Assembly: GCF_010093595.1 (NCBI RefSeq)
Contig: NW_022985470.1
Span: 72,736 to 136,735 of the forward strand
Source: Mytilinidion resinicola
Taxonomy: Eukaryota > Ascomycota > Dothideomycetes > Mytilinidiales > Mytilinidiaceae
DNA length: 64,000 bases
Reading direction: 5' to 3'
The number at the start of each line of letters is the position of its first letter. Position 1 is the stretch's first letter. A model generated the notes under the pieces. That model was not told the DNA's origin and did not search any database. It saw nothing but the letters and a program-made list of their open reading frames with translations. The translations under genes and the position numbers were made by a program. Shown here in pieces: positions 34,475 through 46,774 of this stretch.

Positions 34475-35932
34475 TCAAGCCCCCCGCACTATGGCATCCA
34501 GCCCATCCTGCCTCTCCAGCTCCCCCACAGCATCCTTGTCATCACTCGTAATCGCCACATTTGTCGTCACCTTGATCTGTCCCCCGAGGCCCTGTCCCCC
34601 GATGCCCGCCTGCCGAAACAGCTCCTCCTCGCTCTCACTCCCCCGCTCCAGTTTGCTGACTGTGAAACTCCCTCTTGACTTGTGCATCTTCGAGCCCCCG
34701 GTTCTGCTCCCGGGCTCAAAACTCGACAGCTTATACCCCTTGCTCCGATTCTCCTTGGAGTAGCCCATGGCGCCACTCCCTGCCGAGCTCCCACCGCCAA
34801 CCATCTTGTTCCATAGCGCCTTGACGCTCGGCAGGTTGACGGCCATGATGGCGAACTCGATTTCCAGCGAAGCGATGATGACCATTTTGCCGAGGATGTA
34901 GGCTATATCGGAGGAGACGTGGAGCTGGTAGAGGATGATGATGCGGCAGCCAGAGATGAGGACAGCGGCAGCACCGAAACCGATGACGGCCAGGACACCG
35001 ACCTTGCGTCGCGTGGACATTTGCAGCTGCCAGACGGTAGGGATGGGCAGAACGAGGATGATGACATCGGTTATGATGTTCTAGGTGGGTCCAGTTAGGA
35101 GGGGTTCCCATCTGGTGATCCTGAAAGCAGGAGGGACTAATTGAGACACAGGGAGCAGGATGGAGAAGGGAAACGTACGAGGATAGACGGGATAATGAGG
35201 AGAACGAGTGAGTTCATGCAATGGGCCTCTGGATGGTTCTCCGGGTGGAAGATTGCGTCGAATGGGGTGCACTGCAAGAACGCGAGAAGCCTGTTCACAT
35301 CAGCATTCATCCTTGTAGGAGCAATTCTGTGGTGCCCCTTACCAATTGATAATCAAGAACGCAGTGTTGAGGCCCATAGTAATCCACACCATTTTCTGGA
35401 AATTCGGTCGCTGTGACAAACGAAGGTAGAAGAGCAGGAAGGCTTGTTTGATGACCCAGTGCGTGAAATAATAGAAGACTTCTTCTACAAAGAGCCACTG
35501 CCACTAATTAGGTTCCGGCTAGTTGGAGGGGCACACGGGGCTAGTACCTTGAGAATCTGGTGGATTTGCTCTGAGCTGAGGAGCCACGTGTGTCTTCCAA
35601 GGTCAGTACGACACAGGCTATGTGAGCTCAGACCTGGACGTGTGACTTACATGCCGCAGCCGTGGTGAAGGAACATGAAGAGAATGACTTGCTGTATCGT
35701 GTTGACCGCCTGCAGTGACCAAAATTGTCAGTCCGGGGAAGTTCGAGATCACACTGGTTGCACGGAATTGGGCTGTGCATACCAGCAAAAATATAGCCAT
35801 TACATCGTCCCAGCCAAAGGTTTTCAGGATGAAGCCTCTAGTATAGAGGCGCAGGAATATAGACGCGGTTCCCAGAAGGAACAGCGTTATGGAAATGCCA
35901 TAGGACAAGGGCTGCAGGTTCTCGAAAGCCAT
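34475..35932 (-). CDS. Fungal rhodopsin-type seven-TM protein (PTH11-like), 378 aa
   Basis: Six exons: 35783-35932, 35651-35709, 35548-35596, 35343-35503, 35179-35290 and 34475-35080. All introns are GT-AG and frames join. The N-terminus has YTRGFILKTFGWDDVMAI, the family's R-x-Y-x-R...GWDD signature. Then come HHGCGIHTWLLSSEQIHQIL, QAFLLFYLRL, a cysteine pair (LLAFLQCTPFDAIF and HCMNS) and NIITDVIILVLPIPTVWQLQ, the hallmark TM6 motif. Seven hydrophobic segments end near residue 295; the rest is a Ser/Gly-rich cytosolic tail. Such proteins are putative receptors at the plasma membrane; no ligand can be inferred. No CFEM domain is present. Confidence 0.92.
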
Positions 35933-38070
35933 GGTAATGAAGGCAACAACGGGCCCAACAAACGGTAGAAGGCTGTAGGAGAAAAGTGCTTGGCGGAAGA
36001 CTGAGCAACGGCGGGCAGGCCAGAGACGCCGAAGTATAAGTTCGCTCGTTGCCAAAGCCGATCGTCCTGGCGTAGGAGTGGAAGCCTCATAGTTTCAGAT
36101 ACATGACTCTGTGCAGAATCAAACCTTGGGCGTACTGCGGTCGCTGAGGCCATGTGCGTTGGGGACGCTCTGCCAATTTGCCGCTTTCGGCAGCGCCGTC
36201 CTCTTGGGAAGAATTCCATGAGTCGGCTAGGCTGTGAAACGCAGAAAGCCAGACTGCCGGCATTTCCCCACAGGCGTGCGATTCAGCCTTCAGCAGGAGC
36301 AGTGCAGATCCAGCAGAATATACTTTCGACCTGCATTGCTTTGCGCAAGCGAGACCAGTGGCGGGGGCCGGCAGTGTGACGGCGCATCCCCGCCACGATC
36401 CCCCAGACACACTCCATGCGCATCACATGTCGCAAGCGCGGATCTGGGGGAGCCATTGGGTGGCGGCCGCAGGACATCGGCGCAGAAGGTTGACGCCGTC
36501 CATTGTCCCCAAGCTAGCGCCGCACCGTTCCCCAAGTCGGCTGCCGGCTATGCCCCTTCTCGCATCCGGTGGTTAGCACATCTCGTAAATGTTGTGTAAC
36601 ACATCTTCGCCCTTGCAAAAGCTAGTCATGCCGACCAGATTCCTCATATTGACTTCCAGAACTGCGTCGTACCCTTGCCGTTATCTGCACGCTAAACGCA
36701 GCGTGCGAGAAGGGGCTGCACACCGTCGCAGAACCTCTCGAACACCGACCGGAGGGGTCTTTGCGAGGATCCCTCGAACACCGGCTGAAGGGGTCTTTGC
36801 GAGAATCTGTGTGCCAAACATGGGCTCTCACGTGCTGCGCCTAAGATAATCATAACCACGCCTCCAGCCCTCTTCATGAGCCGCTTCAAGTGGTAAGAAA
36901 CAAGAGCCTATACTCACAGGTCTCCGCCTTTTTCTACAAAGGTGGCCTTCTCGAACATAACTGGGAACTTGTATCTACTCACGTGTGATTTGGAATTCTC
37001 TGGATATTCTACCAGAGATATCATGGTTTACAGGGTATGGCTCCGTCGGAAACAGCATATCTTGTCGCTTATGAAGACCCTGGAAGCCGGATATTATGCT
37101 CGGGCGGCCCCTCGACACCCCTCAGAATCCGTCGGCACGTGTCGCAGCACAGCAGCCTTCGACCCGTGTACCGTCTGCGGGTGGCTGATGCACCGTGGTG
37201 GGCTTTTCCGCAACCGCGCCAGAGTCCTGCATGCGTTGGACTGCAGGCCGGGCCAGCGCGAGCAACGGGCCGCCTCGCGAAAGGGCTTCCTCCGAATGCA
37301 ACGCCCAGGCCCCCCTCGCTGATCGCTGCCAGTTTGCGCTGCGGCGCTCGACGAAGTCCACAACTATTCGGGTCTGACAGGCTGAACCTAGGCCTGGCTG
37401 TTTCGAGATGGGCCTGATAGACCTAACTGGCTTTTGCCCAGTTAGAGCCCGTTGAGAACAGAGAAGTTCAAAACCTTCGTACTTCTGATAACTCTGGACG
37501 CCTTAGCCACCTCCCTTATCCCTCCTCTTTCCTTTCTCCTCCTGAAACTTTTGCTAGCCATAGAGAGATAAACTACCTTCCTTCTCTATTACAGGCAAGC
37601 AAGATACCTAATAATCGCGGTACGTGAACGGATGGGTAAACAGCGGAGGAGCGGGCCAGTATTTACCTAGGTGCCCACCTTACTGGCCTAGGCTTAGCGG
37701 TATCCTATAGGGGCTTAACGCATTAGGTCTGGTTAGTGACCAGGTGACAACCTTTGACAGTTCTGAACCAGGTGAGATCGCCTAAACCCAGTTCCAAGAC
37801 CATGACTATCTGAACCTCATTCAGGTGCTCCTGCAGCAGGGCCAGGTTGTCCACAGCCAGGATACGACTCGCATGCGAGGGGTATGTACTTAAGCGATGC
37901 TGACGGTTGTTGATATGATGTACATAGGTACGGCAGTGGAGCTCTGAGCTTTCCTGCGCACCCCTCAAATACTGAGACCCCTCGGGCAACTGGAGTTGAA
38001 CGGCGTGGTTCTCACTTCTCCCATCTTTCCTACTCTTTCTGCTTCAACCGCTTCGACACCTCTTCACGCC
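35933..38070. other. Intergenic region
   Basis: Many frames overlap on both strands at 36,090-37,400 (GC-rich, non-discriminating). The stretch 37,430-37,720 is rich in CCTA/TAGG and may be degraded transposon. A minus frame at 37,723-37,989 lacks an ATG and a recognised domain. Confidence 0.4.
36736..36809. repeat. Tandem duplication of a 37-bp unit
   Basis: CTCGAACACCG followed by GGGGTCTTTGCGAG occurs at 36736 and 36773 with a few differences. Confidence 0.85.
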
Positions 38071-40101
38071 ATGGCTGCCTCGTCTGCGCTCTCGCTGGAG
38101 GGGCTCCAGGGTGCGGCGCACGCCAATGCTCTTCCCACCGCGCTTGCTGCAGCCTCCTTTGGCGTCGTCTTCCACCAATTCATTCGAAATATCGAGTTCG
38201 ACGCCCTGATGTATCACTTCATGGCCCTGTCCATAGCGGCCTTCGTAGGCATCGCCTACACATACTTCTCCCTCGGCGAGCTTAGTCCCATCGGAGCACT
38301 TGGAAAAGCATCCTTAGCCGCCGCCTCTTTCAACGCAGGGCTCATTGTCTCCATTGGCATCTACCGCCTCTTCTTCCACCGACTTCGCAGGTTCCCAGGT
38401 CCGTTTTGGGCGAAGCTGTCACGATTCTACAACGCGCGCTTGGCAGCCAAGAACGTGCAGTACTTCAAGGAAGTGGAGAAGATGCACGAAAAGTACGGGG
38501 ACTTCGTGAGGACTGGTGAGTGATCTCCATGTACCATTCCGAAACGTGTTCCGAGACCGAAATGTTCTCCGAAATATGTTCCGAGATGTGCCCCGGAACA
38601 CATTGGTTAACAGTCGCGATCATCAGGACCCCGAGAACTCCTCATTGCACGCAAGTCCGCGGTGCCAATCATCTACGGTCCAAATTCGGAATGTCGCAAG
38701 TCGACCTGGTACGGCCAGACGGGCAACGATCCCAAGAAATGTTCGATCCACATGACCAGAGACTTCAACGACCATAGGCTCAGGCGCCGGGCGTGGGATA
38801 AGGGCTTTAGTATCAAAGGTATGCATGCGTGCACCGGTTGTAGAAGATCCCTGTAAATCTGGCTAACAGCCTGACAGCCCTTTCCACGTATGAGCCAAGA
38901 ATCAAAGCAAAGGCGGACCTGTTCATGTCCCAGCTTTCACAGCGTTCCGGACAGCCAATGGATATGTCGGCATGGTCAATGTTTTTTAGCTTCGACGTCA
39001 TGGGAGAGGTTGGCTTCGGAAAAGACTTCAACAACCTGACGAGTGGCGTTGAGCACCCCGCAATCGCGGCCGTTCATGAACACATGACCATGTTAGGTGT
39101 GCTTAGCAATGTTCCGTGGCTGCTGAATTTGCTCGGCTCAATTCCTGGCGCTGCGGCGGGATACTCTGGTTTCTTCAATTGGTGTGGTAGCCAAATTAAG
39201 GATAAGCAGAAGGTAAGTTCCTGAAGCGGCGTAGTGAAAGCTTGGTCACTAACTGAATGCACTAGTCCTGGGATCCTGAAAAGTATCCCCAAGATATTGT
39301 GTCATGGCTCCTGAAGGCTTTCAATGAGAAAGACGTGTCGTCTTCGCCCTCGGAAGAGGCACTGCATGACGACTCCCGGGTAGTCATTATCGCTGGCAGG
39401 TAAGTTCCCATCTCACGATAAAACTCATATTTTGGACCTAACAGGACGTTAGCGAAACAACTGCTACTTCGCTCGCCACTATCCTTTGGTATTTCGCGAA
39501 ATATCCCGCCACGTTCAAAAAGCTCCAAGGATTAGTCGACAAGGCCATGCCCGGCGGCGTCGCCGAATGGTCCTACGACAAAGTTAAGTCCGTCACCTTC
39601 ATCGACGACATCATCAACGAGAGTCTCCGACTCAAGCCAGCTCTCCTGACCGGTGGTTATCGCGTCACGCCCGCGAAAGGCATCAAGATCGACGAAGTGT
39701 ACATCCCCGGCGACACCAATGTGTTCGTGCCCATGCAAGTGATCCAAACGCACCCGCGCTACTACAAGCAGGGCAAAGAGTTCATTCCCGAGCGCTTCGG
39801 AGAGAGGCGAGAGGAAATGGGAACAGACGAGGCGCCCTTCTTGCCATTTTCTCTAGGTTCGTTTACCATCATGAACTTAAGACTCGCAGCACTAACAGTA
39901 TACATAGGCGCATACAGCTGTCCCGGCAAAAATCTGGCGTTGTTGAGCCTGAGGATTACGGTTTCGCACATCGCGCTACTGTACGACGTGGGTTTTGCTC
40001 CAGGGGAGACGGGAAAAGCGTTCGACGAAGACGTCTTGGATACGTTCACGACGACGCTAGCGCCTCTGCAGCTTGTTTTCACACCGAGAGAGCGAAAGTA
40101 G
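38071..40101 (+). CDS. P450-1: cytochrome P450 monooxygenase, 567 aa
   Basis: Six exons: 38071-38515, 38627-38818, 38878-39212, 39266-39399, 39453-39856 and 39908-40101. Several hydrophobic N-terminal segments anchor it in the ER, followed by the proline hinge FPGPFWAKLSRFYN. The I-helix reads IIAGSETTATS, the ExxR element ESLRLKPALL, the PERF block FIPERFGE and the haem loop FSLGAYSCPGK with its cysteine near residue 508. ATG 38071 sits in GCCATGG; an in-frame ATG 75 bp upstream is possible. Closely related to P450-2 in this window. The substrate is not known; this type often serves secondary metabolism. Confidence 0.92.
38516..38626 (+). repeat. Short repeats inside P450-1 intron 1
   Basis: The intron contains four to five copies of a 12-16 bp unit like TTCCGAGACCGAAATG and TTCCGAGATGTG, so it is unusually repetitive. 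Its borders (GTGAGT, CATCAG) are normal. Confidence 0.6.
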
Positions 40102-42488
40102 ATATTCGACTGAGATCGCCTCAGAAAATGCTAAATGAGGACGTCCGGAATACCATCGATGTAGTTGGAAAGCGTTTACACTCGCTACTAGGAATATAAT
40201 TGAATCGAACAAGTGATGGGTAGACTATGCCCTCCCACTATAGTGGTACGTGCGACTGGATCCACGAAGTTGATGACAGAACAAATATTTGGTGGTGTCC
40301 GTTTGGGCCGACCTGAGACGTCTCGGCCTTTGGCTGCCAAAGTAGCTGAAGACAATGGAAATAGTGGAGCGGGAAATAGGAAGAATGTTTTCAGAGCTGA
40401 GTGGCCGGAATGATTGGCTGGGGAGAAAGACTTTCGATTAGCATTGGTACAGAAGAGGATAACTCTTACGTACATAGCTACGACCATGGTTTTGCAATGT
40501 GTCAAACGCCTAGTCACACTATTCAAAGTATATCGTAGCAAGTTCTGCAATATCTGCGGGGTAGCTCTTGACGGAAGGGCGCATACTATAGACGCGCACA
40601 GACATGGCAGGCGTTAGAATCGCTTCGAAGACTTGGTACTAATCTAGCTACCCAGCAGGCAGCCTAGTTGAATATGAATATTCAAGAAAATGGCTTGAAT
40701 ATCACGAGCATTCGAGTAGCACAGAGGTGGCGCGTCTTTGGTGGGTTGACCTGGTGGAAAAGAGAAAGGGATATGGGTCCTATTAATAGAAATTGATCAT
40801 GCATAGGGACCCACGGTATAACTTGACAGAACTGTGGAGCGATCAGGGTAGTCAAGTCGTCCCACAAGAATATCTAGTATTGCTCCCAGTAGGACGGAGA
40901 TCAGAGGTGTCGTCGATCAATGGCGGCTGCTACATTGCACAAGCTGCGGTGGCGATAGTGACCCTGGATCTGTGGTGGCCGAGTGGATGAAGCACGAGAG
41001 TGAATAGATGAAGCAGGGACAAAGAAAAGGAGTGAATGACGTCGATCGGAGGCGATTCTCCCGGGCTCCACCGGATCCACCGCAGAGCGGCCGACGATCT
41101 GTACCTCGACTCAACTCTAACTCCATCCCCCATACCCACAGCTCGGCCAAGGCGACGGCTGGTATCCCAACGACGCTGGGTGTCACAGGGCGAACCCTCT
41201 TGATCAGCTCTGCTCGACGAGAAATGCCATCTGTGGCGCGGAGAGGCCCCGAACGAGGCTGAGCCCCCGTTAATCTTATAGGTATTCCTTTCATATACCA
41301 GAGTTCCAAGTCTACAGTCCCTGATAATCGGCGGCGAAGTTTGTCATTTTGCATCGTTTGGTTTTCTTACTCGTCACATCTGTCCTATCAAAATCGGGTT
41401 CCTCGACAATACTTGCTTCTTGCTGGTGCCACATCAGATCTGCACCCCAAGTTTCAACGGTCCCGGCTCCAATGCTCCACAGGGCCTGCCGATCTCGACT
41501 AGACGTCTTGAATAGCTTCAATTGATGTGGTATTGCCACCACAAGGCCACAAGGAAGATGCCTTGAGGCGACTCACACTTGCGTTGGTGTAAGGGAACGA
41601 CCGTTGGAGCGTTGACTGTCCACCTGCATCCTTGCCACAAGGCGACCCCGGCTTGTCGCAGTTGCCACCATCGCACAGCTATTGTACCTGCTTATGATTC
41701 GCGCATGGTGGTTTACCAGTCCTCTAACGTTTCGCGGCCGGGGGAGCACACACACAATTCACGTCGATCAATAAACGGGCCGGAGATGAGTGTTCATGCG
41801 TTCGAGAGAACTACACAGTACAGAAACCCAACTCACGTCATTAATGAACGGGCAACTCTCGATCAGGCCATACTCCTTGCAATAATACTACCATTTCTGT
41901 GCTGACTATGCGCCATTCATTCGCCGCGCTGCTTCGCGCCGAGCGGTCCCTTGCAAGCACAAAAATTTTCTAGCTTTACGACTAAAACGTAGCCTCCGCT
42001 GAGGGTAGCATTGCCTTCTAGAAACCGCGTCCAATCCCTTCCAAGCCACTTCTCCGCGATTGATCAACTAGAGTTATTGACGACGCGACCACGAAGGTGC
42101 CGCAGGGCAACCGGTGCCGCACGTTTCTTGATCTTGCCAACTAGCTACCCACTCACAACACACCTAGGGGAACATGAGAGCTGAGATATCGCGATCGGCA
42201 CGCTGCAGAGCTGGGGATATCTTGGATATCTGCCCAGAACTTACGTGTGCCCATGTTCAACCACTGTGCTCCTGGACGGCATCCATCGATCTTGCTTCTC
42301 TAGCCTCGCCCCGATGACGATGGCAAAAGAAAGCAGTGGTATATGCGCTGACTACTGAATGTCTATAAAAGCTCGACGTACTGAACTGTTGAAGACGCCA
42401 TCCAAACATCAAAGCACGCTTCTCTCTACCATCAACTCTTAATATCCAATCATCTACTCCATTTCACCTCGTTCATCAAACGTCCAAG
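40102..42488. other. Intergenic region upstream of the hydrophobin
   Basis: No frame is supported. The last 130 bp hold the hydrophobin core promoter. Confidence 0.4.
42364..42370 (+). promoter_or_regulatory. TATA box of the hydrophobin gene
   Basis: TATAAAA lies 125 bp before the ATG, leaving room for a normal leader; hydrophobin genes are often strong and regulated. Confidence 0.6.
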
Positions 42489-42899
42489 ATGCAGTTCACC
42501 ACCATCCTCGCAACCGCCATCCTGGCCACCTCCTCCGTCCTTGCGGTGCCCGCTTTCAACGCCGACAAGCGCCAGCAAGCTGTCTGCACCGAGGGCCTGT
42601 ACACGACTCCCCTCTGCTGCGCAACTGACGTGCTCGGCATCGCAGATCTGGACTGTGCTGCTCGTGCGTTTCTCAATCACTCTTCCTCGATGCATAACTT
42701 TCTTCTAACTTTCTCTAGCCAATCCTACCCCTAGCGACAATAAAGACTTCATCAACATCTGTGCCGAGGTTGCAGGCGGCCAGCAGGCTCAGTGCTGCCT
42801 CTTGCCCATCGTAAGTAGTCACTCGCTCTTGGTCCATTTCGGATTCTAACGACCATACAGCTCGGCCAGGCGCTCGTCTGCGAAGGCGTCGTCGCATGA
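42489..42899 (+). CDS. Class II hydrophobin, 101 aa
   Basis: Small secreted surfactant protein that coats hyphae and spores. Exons are 42489-42663, 42719-42810 and 42861-42899; introns start GTGCGT and GTAAGT and end CTCTAG and TACAG. The signal peptide (MQFTTILATAILATSSVLA) is followed by a Lys-Arg Kex2-like site (DKRQQ). Eight cysteines follow in the pattern C..CC..C..C..CC..C: VCTEG, LCCAT, LDCAA, ICAEV, AQCCL, LVCEG. The close spacing (CTEGLY...LCC) and the GQALVCEG end are those of class II, not class I. Confidence 0.93.
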
Positions 42900-43961
42900 T
42901 TTGATGTCGAAGAATCAAGGTCGAGCGCAAGGGCATGATGCGCGCATCGGACCACGCAGAGTCGAGTCGGATAGGGATATGGAACGCATATATCGGCGTC
43001 GGTGACCGCCTGTAGTTACTTGGCTTAATCACTTGGGATATCTCTGGCTGGACATTCAGTTCGCAAGGAGAAGGAATAATGTGTCTGGGAAAATCTGTAT
43101 AAAAAAAATGCGATTCAATGTTGTTCTTGAACTCTTGCAATGTCGCCCAGCGTCACCATTCCCTTGCTTAGGTGCTCTTGTGAGTCTATGAAAGTGATCG
43201 ACACCACACTAGTAAGGGCTGTGCTTTTCCTTGTCCTATTTACTAATAACGCCTCCCCATCTGATTGAGGCATTCTAAAGAGGTACCTGGGTGGATCGAT
43301 CGCGGCCGCTAGCTACCTTTGTAGCTCCCGTCCGCCACCACCTCAGCGAGTAGGGTGGGTCTATGGGGGCCGGAATGAGAGAGCTGTGAGACGTTCGCGC
43401 AACCTCCATGCAGAAAAACGTTAGGAAATGGATAGGTTGGGTGTAAATTGATAGACACGGCTCTAATCACCAAGAACCAGTACATCAGGTGGCCAGCGAC
43501 GTTTAACAAAAAAGAGATCGCAGAAGACGGATGAAAACTTCAAATGTGGAAATATTCGTATAAGATACACGCCCTAGTGAAAGTGTTTCTATCAATACAG
43601 GTATGTTGTCGATGCAGCGTATGGCAAAACTCCACCACCCGCGAAGCGCGTTGTCGCAAGAAGAGGGTATCCCAAACACCGCGCCCAAAACGCTCAGATA
43701 GCCCAGTCCATGACGTACACACAATCCCCCATCTCCTAACGAACTCCAAAATCATCAAACGACTCCACTTCTCTCCCAATCGCAACGCTGTCGTGCGCAG
43801 GACAAACCCGTCTACACGCGCCCAGTCGCGTCATCTCAACGCATCGTACACCGCCAATTTTCCAACTCGAATCGCGCGCGAATACATACTGCAATCCCGT
43901 CAGCGCCGACGCCCTCGAATTGCCCGGGATATGGATGCACGAACGTGACTTGGGGGTTTCT
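42900..43961. other. Intergenic region
   Basis: Overlapping frames at 43,540-43,948 have no domain. Nothing supported. Confidence 0.4.
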
Positions 43962-44126
43962 CTAATTCAGATACACCCACAGCCCAGCCAGCGCCGCGGT
44001 GCCAGCAACACTGTACTGCGCAACCTGCACATTCGCCGCAGCGCTCTTGTTGCCGCCACTCTTCTTCTTCGCCTCGACGGACGCGACGGCGGCGAGGACG
44101 GTGAGGACGAGGGGTGTGAGTTTCAT
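43962..44126 (-). CDS. Tiny secreted or membrane protein, 54 aa
   Basis: A single exon from ATG 44126 to TAG 43962-43964. It starts MKLTPLVLTVLAAVASVEA, a clear signal peptide, then a KKKSGGNKSAAAN linker and a second hydrophobic stretch (YSVAGTAALAGLWVYL) at the end. The tail could be a membrane anchor or a GPI signal. A TATATA box lies about 140 bp upstream (near 44,270, minus strand). Fungal genomes hold many such short genes; function unknown. Confidence 0.65.
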   Translation of the reverse strand: MKLTPLVLTVLAAVASVEAKKKSGGNKSAAANVQVAQYSVAGTAALAGLWVYLN

Positions 44127-45314
44127 AATGTCTGTCTGTCTGTCTTTCTGTACTCGGCGCGCGTATTTTTGGGTTGCTTGATGCGACCGGAGGAGGAATT
44201 GGTGAGGTATGCGTAGAAAAATTGTAAATGTGTCGATTGCTGAAGTGCACGACGGGCGCTATCGTGCATATATATCTCCCGCGAGCGGCGCAGCACAGCC
44301 GTCATTCCCACCGCCGCGAAACCGGCCAGGTTGCTCGCAAGAACGATGACAGTCGCCAAGCGGCTCCGCCAAAACTTGCAAAGCGATGGCGGGGCTTGGC
44401 TGCAGCGTGGGCGATCTTGGCGTTGGGGCTGAGATGCTGCAGCCGTGTAGATCGGGTGTGGGATGTTGAAGGGGCGCGGTGAGTGGTGGGATTTGAGTGG
44501 CGGTGAGCGGGTTTTAGGTTGTGATGAGGGTGATTTTGTGCAGAGTAGATAGAGGGCTTAGCCTCGGGGACTTTTGGGGTTGGATGGGCCGAGAAAGGGG
44601 AAGTTGATGCTCCGATATTTTGTGCTGGTGTCAGGGCTGTTATGTATTGAGCATGAAGGTAGAGGGAAAGATAAGCGCAGGGCGGATCAGAATGTAAGTT
44701 TAGCTTCTTTGAAGACACAAAACATCAATTTGCAACCAGAAACTTTGAAGCGCAAAGGCGAAGCAGAATCCTGGGTATTGGTGAAACCAAATCTTTCAGC
44801 TACAACCGACGTTTCTCAGCTGTCATTCTTCAACTCCCACATCATGACTCGCCCATCGCGAGGCGTAGAGTAATAAGCAACACACCAGAAATCTTGTTTC
44901 TGGCCTTAATTCAATCCTATATAGGGCCCCGCATACCCGAAGGAGCGTTATCTTCCGAGAAAGCTGGCAGGGCAGGGATTGCCTCTGCCCCTCAGTCCCT
45001 GCATTTGTAAATTGCCGTGTCCCGTGTCGCCCGAGGCTGATGATAGGTATGAACGTGGCGGCCTGTCGCGATTTGGCTTCCTTCCGACAGTCTGGGAAGA
45101 GACTTCGGAGCACGAAGCTGGCTGAAGGCACAGTTACGAGAAACATAGGCTTGGTACTGATGTATGCGGAGAAATGCGGATTACAAGGGAACGGCAAGAA
45201 GAGAGAAGTAATTGTGAATGATTGGTAAATGGCTTGAGTGGTTATCAAACAAGTGTTCAGTATCAATTAAATGGCGTATATAACGATGACGCAAAGGTTG
45301 CAAGTAGATATGAA
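44127..45314. other. Intergenic region
   Basis: No supported gene; frames at 44,302-44,718 and 44,823-45,266 are on both strands and without features. Confidence 0.4.
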
Positions 45315-45990
45315 TCAACAAACATTATTCAAAGCTGAACCAAGACTCGCGGAAGTCGGAGCTGATGGCTGAGCTGTGGAAGCCGTCTCGCTGGTAGGTA
45401 GTGCCGTAGTTAGAGTCCAAATTCCCGCCGAAGTAATCCTCGCAGAGCTAGTCGTCGATGTAACAGTAGCTAGAGACGACTTAGAGGAGCTCGACGAAGC
45501 GGTTTGCGACGCAATGTCTCCATTGCCACCCACATCCATCATTTGCACTGTGAAATGGCACGCGAGGCATGGAAGAGGTGGCACACTAATTCCAGAACAA
45601 GATGAGTACTTGCTGAGTGTGCCACTTTTTTCATGCCCAGCGTGAATGGATTTGTTGTCACCACGCCTGGCAAGCCTTCTGGCCCAACTGTTTCATGTCT
45701 GCTGCTTAAGCATTTCCGATTGTAGTAGGCTGAGTAGGCCATCGTATGCCAGAGCCTGTATTCTGAGTGGTTGTTCGGCGACCAGCCGTTGACCGCCGAA
45801 ACGATGAAGCCGCAACGGGTTGGTATGTGCTGTTGAATTCTTGGGCGCGGATTTGGTAGTTTGAACCATCGGGACCGATGGCAGGTGGGACGTTTACCGC
45901 GGTTCTTGCGATGTTCCACGTCAAGAGGGCTCAAGAGACCTAGAAATGCAATATCAGCGACTGTTCAGCTCGAAAAGGCGTTCGGAAGAC
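45315..45990 (-). pseudogene. Decayed Ser/Thr-rich secreted-type gene interrupted by a MITE
   Basis: The 5' part (about 45,700-45,930) reads TWNIARTAVNVPPAIGPDGS and YQIRAQEFNSTY, then its good frame switches to one reading SAVNGWSPNNHSEYRLWHTM, suggesting a 1-base shift. A plausible intron (GTAAGT..TTTCTAG) precedes it at about 45,935-45,990. On the other side of the MITE the sequence reads VQMMDVGGNGDIASQTASSS, then a Ser/Thr-rich tail ending SLGSALNNVC at 45315. The tail resembles GPI-anchored fungal wall proteins. The MITE at 45559-45644 lies between the two parts, in an old intron or exon. Confidence 0.45.
45559..45644. mobile_element. MITE copy b, 86 bp, 5-bp target duplication AATGG
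   Basis: Nearly all inverted repeat: left CACGCGAGGCATGGAAGAGG, right (reverse complement) CACGCTGGGCATGAAAAAAG, both continuing TGGCACACT. Flanked by AATGG at 45554-45558 and 45645-45649. Confidence 0.88.
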
Positions 45991-46774
45991 TTACGCATTG
46001 GCTCTAAGACATCGGGTACCTGATCTTCACGCATATAGAGCAAGTAATGTCCCCATTGCGCGTCCAATTAGTGCCTCCCTTTCGCCGACTTCCGTTACGA
46101 TAGATACAGGGACATCAGTGCTCAAATGAGCTATACTGACAGAGCCAGTGGCAGGGGTGATGTTCGTCAAAGCCAAAAAGACTGCTTCTTTTGTTCTGAT
46201 TCGCATTCTGGTGAGTAGAGGCTAGAGGAGAAGAGTCTCCGGCTTGGTGCTCGAAGGTATAAGAGGGTGGTCGGGAGAGTCGCAGGAGCGCGCCAAACTC
46301 CTCAAGAAGCGATCATGGCGTCGAACACGAGCAGCTCTTGCTACAGAAGCGAAAAAAATCTGCAAAGACGATATCTTGGTGCTCGTTGTGCCGTCTGCCG
46401 CGAAGACGAAGTCTTAGAGCTCCTGTTCTAATTTTGGCGCATCGGGCCGAAAGGAAGGTATCTTGGCGCTACAAGGGGTAATCATTCACTCCGACTGTCT
46501 CCTCAACATTCATCTCTGGCTCATCACCATGTCATCAACGAATCGTCTCAATTTCTATGAACAGCATACAATGATCGAAGAAGCTCTTTGCTTCACTAGA
46601 GGTATCAAGCATTGGATGCGTGGAACTGTAGCAAGCAAAGTTATCATCAAAGGAAACCTCTCGACATAGTTTCTTCGTACAAACGATCCATTCCCGTATA
46701 CATATGTTCCAAGTCTCAGAACTCAGGATCCTACTCTAGTATCTCTTGCGCTCAGGGAAATTCACTGCCCTCGA
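45991..46774. other. Intergenic region
   Basis: A minus-strand frame near 46,020-46,210 (MRIRTKEAVFLAL...) could be an upstream exon of the decayed gene; otherwise nothing. Confidence 0.35.
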
